Positions 20,564 to 31,434 of a stretch of 64,000 nt of DNA are shown piece after piece. The translations under genes and the position numbers were made by a program. The DNA comes from Cladobotryum mycophilum (lineage: Eukaryota > Ascomycota > Sordariomycetes > Hypocreales > Hypocreaceae): positions 4,216,001 through 4,280,000 of the forward strand of contig CM071591.1 of NCBI GenBank assembly GCA_036429605.1. The letters run 5' to 3'. Position 1 is the stretch's first letter, and the number at the start of each line of letters is the position of its first letter. The notes under the pieces are model-generated. The model was not told the origin of the DNA, did no database searches, and saw nothing but the letters and a program-made list of their open reading frames with translations.

Positions 20564-22509
20564 GTTTTATGATGCTCTAGTAAGCATATGAAACCGACCT
20601 TTTTCGCTCATCCAGAGAGTTGTGATGGAGGATTGGAAAGGAAAATGGCTGATAGCAGGAACGGGCCAAACTGAATCATTTATTGTAAAATGGGAAAACG
20701 AGCGTCCCGACCAACGCGGGTCCATGATAAGCAAACATTCCTCCCCCCCCCCCCAAAGACATCATGTTACCAACAACTTGGGTCTGGGAGGGGGATGGGG
20801 ATGGAGGGGGGCAAAGGGAGTACGGCAATTAAAACAGACGAGACATGGATGATTTGGTGCATGTGTTCAAGTTTCCAGGTTCCAGGTCCAGGATGTTTTT
20901 TAACTCCCCCATCCATGATTGATCCCATGTTTGCTTGTTTTTAATAGTCAACCCGCCCAACTCCTCCAGTTCTCCCGGCAGCCGAGATAGCGGGGGTAGA
21001 GGGGGGAGGGAGGGAGAGGGACAAGAAGTGTAATGATGTGTTCATATCCTTGCTTCTTTTCCCAACCCGCAACCCGCAACCGGCGCAATGTTGTTGATAA
21101 GTAAAAACGCAACCAAAGGTCCGCTTCCCCCTGCCCCCTCCCCTCCGCGGCACAATAGATGAGGAGCTCAGTTCCTCTTTTTTCTTTCTGATTTTATGTT
21201 GTTTTTCTGGCCCGTACACAGTCTAGCACACACGGAGTAATTGCCGTGTCTGGACATACGGATATACGAGGTGCTCTATTTGGGTAATATTTGCTGGGGG
21301 AATGGATGAATGATCGATTTCTACGTTCCCAATTCATTTTTGTTTTGCCCGCCCCCGCCTCTCTCTCGCGTTGTCCAAATGATCACGCTCAGAACAGCCG
21401 AATGATCTACAATGGCTCAAACGAGAATAAGAAATTGAACTTGTACGGTATTGTTTTTTTTCCCCGGTTACAACTTTTTTTAACACAAGTGCTTATTTCA
21501 GCTCGGGAATTGTTTCCCTCACACTACAAATGCATACAAAAAGGCATATAGGCATACACCCAAGTTATTCAGATCGACTTCAGCCCTTTTTCTTCATCTT
21601 TTTTTGCTTCTTACTGGCTGCCTATACTAACATTCATCCATCTACTACCTAGGTAGGTAGGGAGTGGACTCGCTGTTCCAGCCGCCCCCTTCGCGGGTAT
21701 CGCAGTCAGCAAAAAAGAAAAAAAAGGAAAAAGGCTCGGAAATCTGCCCGCCCAGACCAACCGCCACAAGCCCTGTAAATATCATGGATTTCTAGGTATT
21801 AATATGTGCCGAGTATTATTATCAGACACGCATGAGCACTCCCCCTCCCTCCCCCCTTCTCTCTTGTTTCTAAAACCGGTCAAAGGTGCCAGAACAAAAA
21901 CAAACAAAAAGAAACAAAAAGAAAAGGGAATGTCACAAGGCGTGACCACTCACGAGCCTCTTTTATTCACCAGAATGGGCTGGCGGCTGCTGCAACTGCT
22001 GCTGCGTGCGAGAGGCGGTTCAGGGCTGCAACGTCTGATCCCTGTACGTTGATGGGGGGGACGGGGTCTAGGTCTTCTTCCCTTCTGGTGAAAGAGAGGT
22101 AACTGACATGGAGGACAAAGCTGCGGGTCTAGAGAACTGGATGGAGCCTGAAGGAAGGAGAGGGAGAGGGAGAGAGAGCATTGCGTGTGTTTGAGTTGCC
22201 GTCTGTTTTTCCTTTTTTTCCTTTTCCCTGGGTGCTTTGAATTTGTCCTACCGACAACAGTCCGAGACAATTGACGGGAATAAAACTCGAGTGTGCTTTT
22301 TTGCTTTTATTTACGGAGTATTTCTGGGGTTTAAAAAAGAACATGTACATTCACATGGGATTTTTTTCTTCCTTAAGAATGACGCGCATGTGATACTTGA
22401 AGGCGTTGATGTAAAACGAATATCAGGTTAGTGATATGCATTCCCATGGATTCCCAACATCCATCCATGAAACCTTGGTGGCGTCTAAGCTTAGGAAAGG
22501 CTAGCCTAT

Positions 22510-22510
<1 letters not shown>

Positions 22511-22540
<30 letters not shown>
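22511..22540 (+). repeat. (GCT)10 trinucleotide array
   Basis: Ten perfect GCT units in non-coding sequence. Confidence 0.95.
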
Positions 22541-22655
22541 ACTACGATAACAAGAGAAGTTCCAAGGTTCCTCAATTTCGTCGTATTTGCTGAAAACATT
22601 CCGGGTCTAGGCTCCAGGGTGTGTGGAGAGTGTTGGTGGGTAGTCAAGGCGATGA

Positions 22656-22666
22656 TGAGTGAGGGT

Positions 22667-22694
<28 letters not shown>
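22656..22694 (+). repeat. GAGTGA-type hexanucleotide array
   Basis: Tandem GAGTGA/GTGAGA units, non-coding. Confidence 0.85.
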
Positions 22695-22697
<3 letters not shown>

Positions 22698-23045
22698 GTG
22701 ATGAGTTGGCCGACTGGCTGATGGGGAGGGATTCAGGCAGTGATGCCGTGTTTACTATGACAGAGCCTGATTTCCCTTTTACCTGCGGGCGGGCCATACG
22801 GCAACACCAATGATATCACTGCCGTGAGTTCCTTGGCGGATGTCACATTGGCAAAATACAGTGGTCGCCGTTTGCTGACAGTACGTGCAACCAAGTTCCA
22901 TACAGACTGCCCGCCGTCAAGGCCCATCTCCCATTCTGACATTACCTTACCTTACCTACCTAGACCTAACCGTGGCGGTCTAGGGGCGTAACATCATTTC
23001 CACCCTTGAGCTACAAAGCGTTCTACCTACGTACGTACGTCAGTG

Positions 23046-23064
23046 CTCTCTCTCTCTCTCTCTC
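23046..23064 (+). repeat. (CT)n run before the DUF6601 start
   Basis: CT dinucleotide run 13 bases upstream of the chosen ATG at 23077; a typical pyrimidine-rich fungal leader. Confidence 0.85.
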
Positions 23065-23076
23065 GCCCCTCTGGAC

Positions 23077-24412
23077 ATGTACACCCGATCCTCACCAAGG
23101 CCTCATCACTCCGAGGGCTCTTCGGTGATGGGGCCCCCGGCACGGGCCGCTCCGTCTACGCGGAGAATCCAAACGTGAGAGCCCAACTGAGAAGCGGTCA
23201 CAACTATTCATCCAGAACAACGTTGAAGCAATTCCAGGTAGGTAAATCTTTCAGCATGTCCGTCTTATTGTTTCAGTATGACCTTTTTCTAACAGTATAC
23301 AGCAAGCTCTTCAACTACCGCCCTTCTCTAACCCACTGCCCAGCAGATTCACCGTTGACGACGAGGATGAGGGCCCGTCCGAGTTTGACAGGAGAGACAC
23401 TTGGTTTCACAGTGAAAAGGTCTCTGATCTAGGGGAGCAACGGCACAGGGACGCCATTCACGAGCTCCTACCGGCGTCTTTCCGGGAAGACAATGACAAG
23501 TTGATACCCGGTAGTCGAGACATATCCGAGTGCATCAAGCATGAGCTCGATCTCGACAGGTTGACCACCATCATCGACTGGCTTTGGCTCGTTGGCAGGC
23601 CCATGCCCCCTCGCCCCCTCTACCATCAGCTTCTCATCTCCCGTGAGCCCTTCCTAACGCAGAGAATGGACATGCATCTCGTATGGATCAAGGGCAAGAT
23701 ATTCCTCAAGCCCATCCCGCGGTTCCTGTTCGAGCCCCAGTTCTGGATGGACCACCTCTCCTGCAAGCCAAACTGCGAGTGCACGATGGCGCTGAATGCC
23801 CGCAAGGCCTCTGGGATCCGCGCCTTCCACCAGGAGCGGCCGTGCCCGCGCCGCAAGTTACGAAAACGGGCCCTCGGCTTCCTTTTCTCTTACACGGGCC
23901 TCATTGCGTACGAGAGCGATCTGCAGGTGGCCAAGGACAAGAGGCTCGTCCCAAGCGATCTTACGTGGCCCAAGTGGAGGATCTTTGTGGAGGAACTGCT
24001 CGCGGAGGACCTCTTCCGCAACATCGACGCGCGCTTCATCTACGGGGAGCTTCGCCTCAGCCGCCTCAACCTCATCTACTTCTTCCGGGGACTCCGACCC
24101 TACATGAAGTTCTGGAACCGATACGGCGACTTTTTCGGAGCCAACTTTACCGTCCTCGCATCAGCCACGGTCTACATGGCCATTGTGCTCACGGCGATAC
24201 AAGTCGGCCTGACACTCGACCGGCTCCAGAACAATGCCTCGTTCCTATCGGCATCATATGGTTTCACCGTGTTTGCTATCCTGGGTCCCCTCGTTTTCTT
24301 GGGGTGCGTGTTGATGATGTTTTTGTACCTGATTGTGTACAACCTGGTGCAGACGTTGAGGTACAGCAAGAAGAGGTTTGGGGAGATACAGGATACATAC
24401 GGAGCGAGTTGA
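23077..24412 (+). CDS. DUF6601-family membrane protein
   Basis: Exons 23077..23174, 23216..23237 and 23303..24412 join in phase to 409 residues; the ATG at 23077 is the only start that gives an open model. Conserved blocks are LIPGSRDISECIKHELDLDRL, WLWLVGRPMPPRPLYHQLL, MDMHLVWIKGKIFLKPIPRFL, GFLFSYTGLIAYESD and YGELRLSRLNLIYF. Two C-terminal membrane segments follow (ASATVYMAIVLTAIQVGL and the long stretch from FAILGPLVFLGCVLMMFLYLI), then a basic tail. This is the DUF6601 pattern, a family specific to filamentous ascomycetes with no known activity. The first intron would be only 41 bases and the second exon only 22. Confidence 0.83.
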
Positions 24413-24928
24413 GGTCCACAAGCGCATACTATACTGGGGAGTCATTCATCATCTACTTGGGTTGTTTTTATAGAAATATTCATGCATAGTATATGCCTAA
24501 TCTTTCTCTTTTTCTCTCTTTTTCTTCCTTCTTTTTTTTCCTTTTTCCTTTTCTTTTCTTCCTTACCTAGTACCTATGAGATGATGATCAACTACCAGAT
24601 ACAATTGGGTGGTGATGATGGTTCCGTACTCGTTGGGCCATCTTCCGAGTTCCACAACCGTCCACACTGCCAGGTACACGCTTTAATAATACCTAGTAGT
24701 AGGGCATAGGGTATGGGTAATAGGGTATGGGTAATAGGGTATAGGTAATAGGGTATCCATAGGTAATGCCTGGTAGTACGAAGGCCAAATACCTACCAAA
24801 AGTAAAGACGCCTTCGCAAACTTGCAAGGCTGATGGATCCATTTTACAATCAATGCGGTCCATTTCACGTTGCAACTAATACACAATTCCATTTGGTACA
24901 AGAATATTTCCTGCTTTGAAGCGTCCCG
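24413..24928. other. Short intergenic region with a 14-base minisatellite
   Basis: Lies between the convergent DUF6601 and monooxygenase genes. It holds pyrimidine-rich sequence (24501-24570) and a small tandem repeat at 24707-24757. Confidence 0.55.
24707..24757 (+). repeat. 14-base minisatellite, about 3.6 copies
   Basis: Units of TAGGGTATGGGTAA at 24707-24720 and 24721-24734, a one-base variant at 24735-24748 and a partial fourth copy. Confidence 0.9.
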
Positions 24929-26781
24929 TCATTTCTTCCTCGAGGTCGCTGTCAATGCCATCTTATCCGACTCCTCGTTTGCCTTCTCAATAGCCTCCAC
25001 AGCCCCCTTCCATGGCTTTCTGCCTCTCCCAGTGTCAAGCAGCCGATACACTGCCGAGCAGTTCACGCCGTCCATGATGAGACCATGCAGCTTTCTATTG
25101 GACCACCAAAACTGCCACGCCTCAAAGCCCCAGCCCTCTACCTTCTCAATAATACCTGTTCCTGCTGCTCTGTTCAGGAATGCATATGTTGCAGATACGT
25201 CTATCCGCAGCCCAAGGTAGGGCATCGGTCCCCGCTGAAGGGTACCTACTACGAAATCGTAGTGGGAGTCAATCTCTTGCTTGATATCCTCTTTGGGGGG
25301 GTTGGGTAGCTGCCAGACCAAAGACCGCCAAGCGCCATGGTCACCAAGTCGTAGAAAAAGAAGATGGCTCGTGGTGTGCCCAGCTGTCCAAGAACCGCCA
25401 ATGAATCCGGATACTTTTCCGAGAGGAAGCCGTGGTACAGTCTCTGGTAATGGTTTCCTGGGTTGTGGAAGCGAGAATTCCTAAACCTCTCGAAGCCATC
25501 GGAAGCGAAAGCTGGATCAGCGGGATGGCCATCGCCTTCGATGAGAGATGAGTCGTAGTAGTAGCCCGAGCAGAAGATGATGGCATCCAAGTCCCCAACT
25601 TCTGTCCCGTTCTTGAAGACCACAGAGCGCGGTCCAGAGACTCTAGCTATGCCTGGTAGTGCTTGTACCTCTCCATTTTCCACAAGCCGTGAAAAGTCGT
25701 CATTGACGAACGGTGTATGATGGAGCACACCATCAAGCCGACCGGCGAAAATTGGATGTGACTTTAACGAGGGATAGAAGATTTTGTCAATAACTTCAAC
25801 CGCCCTCCCACTGACATAATTGATCATATAGGGAGACTTTTCCGCCATAAGTCGAGTCAAGTAGTCTGCACGACGTGTTATATGGTGATCGTGGGGTCGG
25901 CCTTTAATCCATCGTGGGATCTATGCGTCATCAGCACTTATCGTAATCGCCCAAAATACATCGGAAACTTCGTCTACTTACCACGGAGGCCCTGTGCCTC
26001 TGGCTGAGATAGACATTCTTCGCGCCTGCGTTCTTCAAAAAGACCAAGGTATCAGCTCCGGTAGAGCCCAAGCCAACGACAAGCACATTCTTGCCGGCAT
26101 ACTTGGTAGGGTCTTTGAATTCGCGCGAGTGGATGGCATCACCGGCAAACGTTTCGATTCCCTCGACTTTAGGTACGTTCATAACATTCAACGATCCCGT
26201 CGCGATAACGATTCTGTCGAATTGTCTCTGTACTTCTTGGCCAGTCTTGGCATCCTTGGTGTTGACGAACCACGAGTTTGAAGCCTCGTCTCTCTTTACG
26301 CTGCTGACGCCCGTAGAGAACTCAATGTATTGAAGGAGATCAAAGTTTTTGGCGTATGATTCAAGATAATCTCCAATCTGCTGGGCGGTAGGAAACACGG
26401 GGTATTCTGTATGACGCAAGTCAGAAAGGAAAGGCTCTGAGAAGGAAAGAGCGGTGATCAAGTACCATCTGGCATAGGGTAATCGCTAAAGGAAAGCTTC
26501 AGGGCACTAGTTAGCAAGCTTCTAGGGCAAGAAGAACGGACTTCCATGACGGGACTGACTGCATGTTTCGACACGTTGGCCTTTGTCCCTGGAAGAGCAG
26601 AGACCTGCCGAGGATCCTTTGTTACGTGCCAGTTGCCTCCAATGTATTCGTTTCGCTCCAGGGCCGTGACATGAAGGCCTTGCTCGCGGAGGTTCTTCAT
26701 CGCCAGCAGACCCATAACCCCCGTCCCAATGACGCAGACCTTATCCCCAACTGAGACACGATCGACAGCTTTCGAAATCAT
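24929..26781 (-). CDS. Flavin-containing monooxygenase (one 1-base frame break)
   Basis: Exons 26781..26542, 26496..26466, 26406..25982 and 25920..24929 splice in phase, but the last exon shifts frame at a run of seven C on the coding strand (25295-25301). Eight C would read YPTPPKEDIKQEIDSHYDF and give ~562 residues. The FAD motif VCVIGTGVMGLLAMKNL and NADPH motif VLVVGLGSTGADT are intact. Other class B/FMO blocks are ERNEYIGGNW, FPTAQQIGDYLESYAKNF, RIVIATGSLN, the FMO-like signature FAGDAIHSREFKDP and IIFCSGYYYD. The enzyme should oxygenate a soft nucleophile (N or S) or a ketone; the substrate is unknown. The conserved ends suggest a working gene with a homopolymer indel in the assembly. 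Confidence 0.86.
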
Positions 26782-29088
26782 CTTTGTTGATTCACACGAA
26801 ACGTCTTTTTCTTGGCAGCTTGACCTTTGACACGAGACACAAATTTGCAAGGACAGGAGGAGGAGAGGCTTGGGTTTAAGACGGAGGACAGACTGAGAGG
26901 GCCGACCCTACAAACTCCACGTTCTCCGTCGGTTAATGCTTTGAATGTGTCATATGAGCTTTTCGCACCCTCCCATAAGCATCCTAAGCATTCTCCGCGG
27001 GGCGCTAAATAAGAGACCCTCGCCTCACACCGCGATAGGACTGGCGTTCTCATGGCCCGTGTTAAGGGGGCACGCCATACCCAGTTCAGTCCTGGCCGCT
27101 TGGAAGATGGGAATCTAGGTTTACTGGCCTGGGCATGGCTTGACAAACAGAATGCTACAGACGGAAGCATAATGACAGCATGATGCAACTCGACAGAAGG
27201 AGAAGAACAAGGGGGATAAGACCGCACGGTCGAAAGCATGATGGACCTACGGGGAGGTGAGAATCCCACTACCTATCTACTAGGTCTACTAGATACTACC
27301 TAACTAACTAACTAACTACCTACCTACCGACGACGGATCAAGAAAGACGGACAGCTCTGGACTAGAGACGAAACGGCGGGGTCGATCTTTAACGGCCCGT
27401 GCCGGGATGTTTGAGAGCGTTGGAACCAACGAAGAGATCTGGAGGTGATGATGCAGAAAAGGAAAAACAGAGCTATCCAGACCGTTGGGTTCATCGTACA
27501 TCTTTTACCAACAGGTCGGTAATGAAACCCGTCGACTTGGTACCGAGAAGGACGGATGTTCGGTTTGGCCGGCTTGCATGCCGTCCTAAAGTGGGCTAAA
27601 TTATCCGTCAATTTGCGCTGTGGACCACTTGGCCTCGACTCAGCTGCAGGCCGTGGTGGGTCGAGAAGGATCGGCGAGACCCTCGAGCAGCACATTCCTT
27701 CGACTCGGTAGTGCTGCCGAGTCTCACGCACTTTTGCATTGTCTAGGAGTCTGGGAGCATTGTCTTCTACAAGTACGAAACCGGTATGTCGGCATCTTTA
27801 CGGAGAACACAAAGGACCATTGTCAAACAACAAAAATATGCCCGGAACATCAAGCAACCGCCTTTGCCTGCTTGACCTGGCTTCGAGGGTTCGCCGATGG
27901 GGGAGAGGAGGGGAGGGGAAAACCCGCTCATCACAGACGTGTCAAGGTACTCCAAAGTACGAGCATTTGTATGACGTGGGAATAATCTCCTTCATCAAAC
28001 GAGAGCTCACCTGCCCCAGCTTCTTGAGTCAGTGATTCGTCCGCTCGTTGTGCGCCTTTTACTGCTTGCTTAGCTGCTCAGCCGTTCATTTATTCACAGT
28101 GCATCAAAGGCAAAAGAATGTCTCAAATAAAATGAGGCGGAAGAATAAACAGAGGATTGACTCAACTTGACTGGCTGGGGCTGGCCAGCGCCAGCAGTTA
28201 ATTTGGGCCACCAAGTATGCGGCCCTCGCGTTTAGGCCTTGGACACCCTGCTGCTGCCGACATAGGTACCATCCCCCCCCCCGGTCTTCGCCAGAGTGTG
28301 ATGTGTGATGTGATATCGCTAAAAGAGGATAGTCCGCTGCTGTTGTTTTTTCTCATCCCCCAATCACAAAAGTGAGACATGCATTCAGGTGTATAAAAAG
28401 TGGCTTGTTGCTTTTCGTGCCAGCGTTTACGGACAGATTTTCCTCGAATCCCATGATTCCACTCCCTGCTCTCCATCGAAAGTCCGTTTTCCTGCAGGGA
28501 TCACGCAGCTCCATTGGTAGAACGGGGAGCATGGGAAACGTTGGGATTCAGGTGACGCGGGGGCCACCCACACTCACACCTCCAAGAGCCAGGCCTTCAT
28601 AGGCATCCGTGTCGAAAACGTGAGCACTTCTCTGTTTCAAGATAGCCTCAATAAGCCGCCCTCTAACTTGTATGTAGGAAGCTTATAACTCCAAACTAGG
28701 ACTTGGTGCCGGGTAAGGGAAATGGCCAAAAATGTAGAGTGTGCTAGAAGAGAGGTGGAGCCAGTGCTCTGTTGAAAGAGCCGCCATCTACAGAACCACA
28801 ATGCAAAGATTCATCACGACTGCGAATAGGTGTGGTTACACAAGTTCGCCTCGCCTCGCCTCCCCCTGTCCGTCTTTTCCCAATTCCTGAACTTCGGTTA
28901 ACAAATACAGGACATATTGCAGGCCAATAAAGACGGACGAGGAAATCCAACAGAAAGCCCACCCCCGCCCAGAAACTCGACATCTTTCTGTTCTTCACTC
29001 ATCCTATTCCTAACTATATTGATCCAGTCGAGTACTATTCCAAGCTCTATTGGCGTGCCTACCAAAGAAAAAAGTTCGACAGACAACC
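26782..29088. other. Gene-poor region upstream of the pseudo-NACHT/PNP gene
   Basis: About 2.3 kb with no supported gene. It has a CTAA/CTAC tandem at 27297-27328, a run of C near 28270 and a TATA-like sequence (GTATAAAAAG) at 28391-28400 with no clear gene directly after it. A small or missed transcript between 28.4 and 29.0 kb cannot be ruled out. Confidence 0.45.
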
Positions 29089-31434
29089 ATGGCTAGAGAT
29101 GCTCTTCTCGAGGCTATCAGGAAGCAGCTAGAGATCTATACCGATCCGAGCGGCCCCAAACATCAAGCCATTATTTCAGTCAGCTCACTGGGCTACAAAT
29201 ATGCCCATGCCCTGACGGATCTCCAGGAGGTGGTGCAATGTAAGGATCTATTCTTCTACCAAAACTCCCGTCTGTCGTTTTGACCTTTCTAACATCACTG
29301 CCTTAAAGGCCTAGCACCGGCTGATAGCCCAGCTCCGAGTCTGGCCGAACCATCTCTTGGTTGGAAGGTCTTGGCATTTGCCGGGGCTCAGCCTTACATT
29401 TTGAATCACGCATACCTGTGGAACGTTTGCCTTCAAAAGAACATCATAGGCGTCTCCGCAAAGGCCGGGGCAGGTAATATCTGGCACGATCCGAAGTTGA
29501 TCAGCTGGATAGATGATAAAAGCTCTTCCCTGCTGCTGGTTCATGGCACGCAGGAATCCGTTGACGGATTGCACATCTTTGGAGCTCAGTTGGCTACAGT
29601 TTTATCCAAGCAAACTCGCGCAATCGTGTATGTGGCTGGTGGGGTTTGGGAAACCCTAGGCTCTGACGAGAGGGACGCTATGGTCATGGATAGCGTTCAA
29701 ATCCTGCGCCACGTTGCCATTCAAGTCCTTCGATGTATGAGCACAGTCAGTCGGGTAGAGGCCGGAAGGCTTTTGCTTTTGCACATTATAAGGATAACCA
29801 AGGCCGAATCGGAAGATGATTGGCTTACCATCCTGGAGATGCTAACGTTTCACTTCCCACATTTGGACATTATCATTGATGTCGGCACTCTGTTCCAGTA
29901 CAGTGATGGAATCCCCTCTTGGGCCCAGAACTTTGAGAAGATGATTGAGAACCTCAGGCGGTATGGCAATCATCACGATTTGCGCGTGGTAATCATCAGC
30001 CCACATCCAATGCCGGGGGCGTCGGCCAAAGTGCCTTCCATCTCAGTTGAAGGCCCATTGCTGGAGCCAACAGAACTTCCTGCTCTTATCCCGAGCTCAT
30101 CTTCCACTGTGACGGGAGCAGAACCACGCCTCCCTACAGCAGATGCTCCGCTCACGGATCAGTACGCTGAGCCTGCATCTCGCCAGGACTTTAGCATTGC
30201 TATTTTCTGTGCTTTCCCAATTGAAGCTGGAATTATTGATGGGCTATTTACTTCGCATTGGGATGCAGACGACTTTGGAAAGGCCCCTGGCGATACCAAC
30301 ACGTACAGTCTTGGACGAATTGGCAATCTCAACGTCGTTCTGGTTCATGTGGCCGATGTTGGCAAGGGACCAGCCGCCAGCGCTGCTTCCAACTGCCACA
30401 GCAGCTTTACCGAGATCAATCTCTCCCTCATTGTCGGCACCTGTGGTGCTGTCCCTTCTGTTAGCAAGGAACGCGCTCTCGGCGATGTGATTATCAGCGA
30501 TGCTCTGGTTCAGTTCGACTTGGAAACCCACCATCCCGGAGAATCTGCCGGGGAGATGGTTCAGTTCGACTTGGAAATCAACGATCCCGAGGAATATGCC
30601 GGAGAGAAAAATACTCGTGACAATCTCGGGAAACAAACCCCAGAGATTACAAGCTTCTTGGACAAGCTAAAGAGCCAGAGCAATCTCGAGGAGCTCCACC
30701 TCTCAACTTGGAATTACCTGGAATCTCTGCGCAAGTATGAAAACTGGAAAGAAGTCGTAAGATATCCGGGTGCTCATCAGGATGTCGCGTACGAAGCTTC
30801 GTATATTCACAAACACCGCGACGCAACCTTGTGCCTGGATTGGGACGAGTCTTGCGGGACGGACCAGGGATCGTGCGGCGTGGCACGCGTTGCTCGTTGC
30901 GAGGATCTGCACTGCAAGGGTGAAAGGCGGGGACCTCGCAAAGAACCTGTCCCACCACCACCACCGGCACGGCAGGCATCAGCAGCAGCCAAAGCAGCCA
31001 GAGCAGCCAGAGCGGCCAGGACGGCCAGAGCCGGTCTCCCGGCCTCGGAAACACATCGTGATCCACATATTCGTTTTGGCACCATTGCGTCTGGTGACCA
31101 GTTCATGAGGTCTGGTGAAGATCGCGACTACATCGCCAAACAGGAAGGCATTGTTGCCTTTGAGATGGAAGGGGCCGGGGTTTGGGATGTCTTCCCATGC
31201 ATCATCGTCAAGGGAGTCTCAAACTATGCCGACAGTCACCGCAGCAACAGCATCTGGAAGGCTTATGCTGCGGCTGCGGCGGCTACTTGCGCCGTCTCTC
31301 TCTTGGAGCAATGGTCATTGGAGGATCTACATAAGCACCCGGTCGTGGAAGAAGAAGAATGCCGGTCAACCTGTTCGGATTATGATGGCCAGACCAGCCG
31401 TATTGTTCTTCCTCTGCGTCCTAGTTCTGTCTAG
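29089..31434 (+). CDS. Degenerate NACHT-like NTPase fused to a C-terminal PNP_UDP phosphorylase domain
   Basis: Exons 29089..29239 and 29309..31434 join in phase to 758 residues. The segment ~105-290 follows the fungal STAND/NACHT plan: NIWHDPKLISWIDDKSSSLL, then LLVHGTQESVDG (~125) where intact proteins have GxPGxGKS/T, a Walker-B-like strand LDIIIDVG (~237) and VVIISPHP (~277) where a SRP sensor is usual. The nucleotide-binding Lys is absent. From ~345 a full PNP_UDP/nucleoside-phosphorylase-like domain starts (FSIAIFCAFPIEAGII), with GTCGAVP (~427), IHFGTIASGD-like FGTIASGDQFMRSGEDRD and the substrate-site FEMEGAGVWD (~668). In known fungal receptors PNP_UDP precedes the NTPase; here the order is reversed. 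An Ala/Arg-rich insert and a 51-base tandem duplication lie inside the PNP part. Cytosolic; function unproven. Confidence 0.8.
30508..30609 (+). repeat. 51-base in-frame tandem duplication within the PNP_UDP domain
   Basis: Two 51-base units (30508-30558 and 30559-30609) encode VQFDLETHHPGESAGEM and VQFDLEINDPEEYAGEK. The duplication keeps frame and adds 17 residues. Confidence 0.85.

Larger units (their letters stand above)
20564..23076. other. Long gene-free region with simple repeats
   Basis: About 2.5 kb between two divergent genes. No convincing ORF on either strand. It contains a 12-C run (20743-20754), G/A-rich blocks near 20800-20830 and 21000-21020, a (GCT)10 array (22511-22540) and a GAGTGA array (22656-22694). 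Confidence 0.55.

Noticed and set aside
28391..29082. TATA-like element with a possible small gene at 28.4-29.0 kb
   Set aside because: No frame with conserved features or clear splice sites follows.
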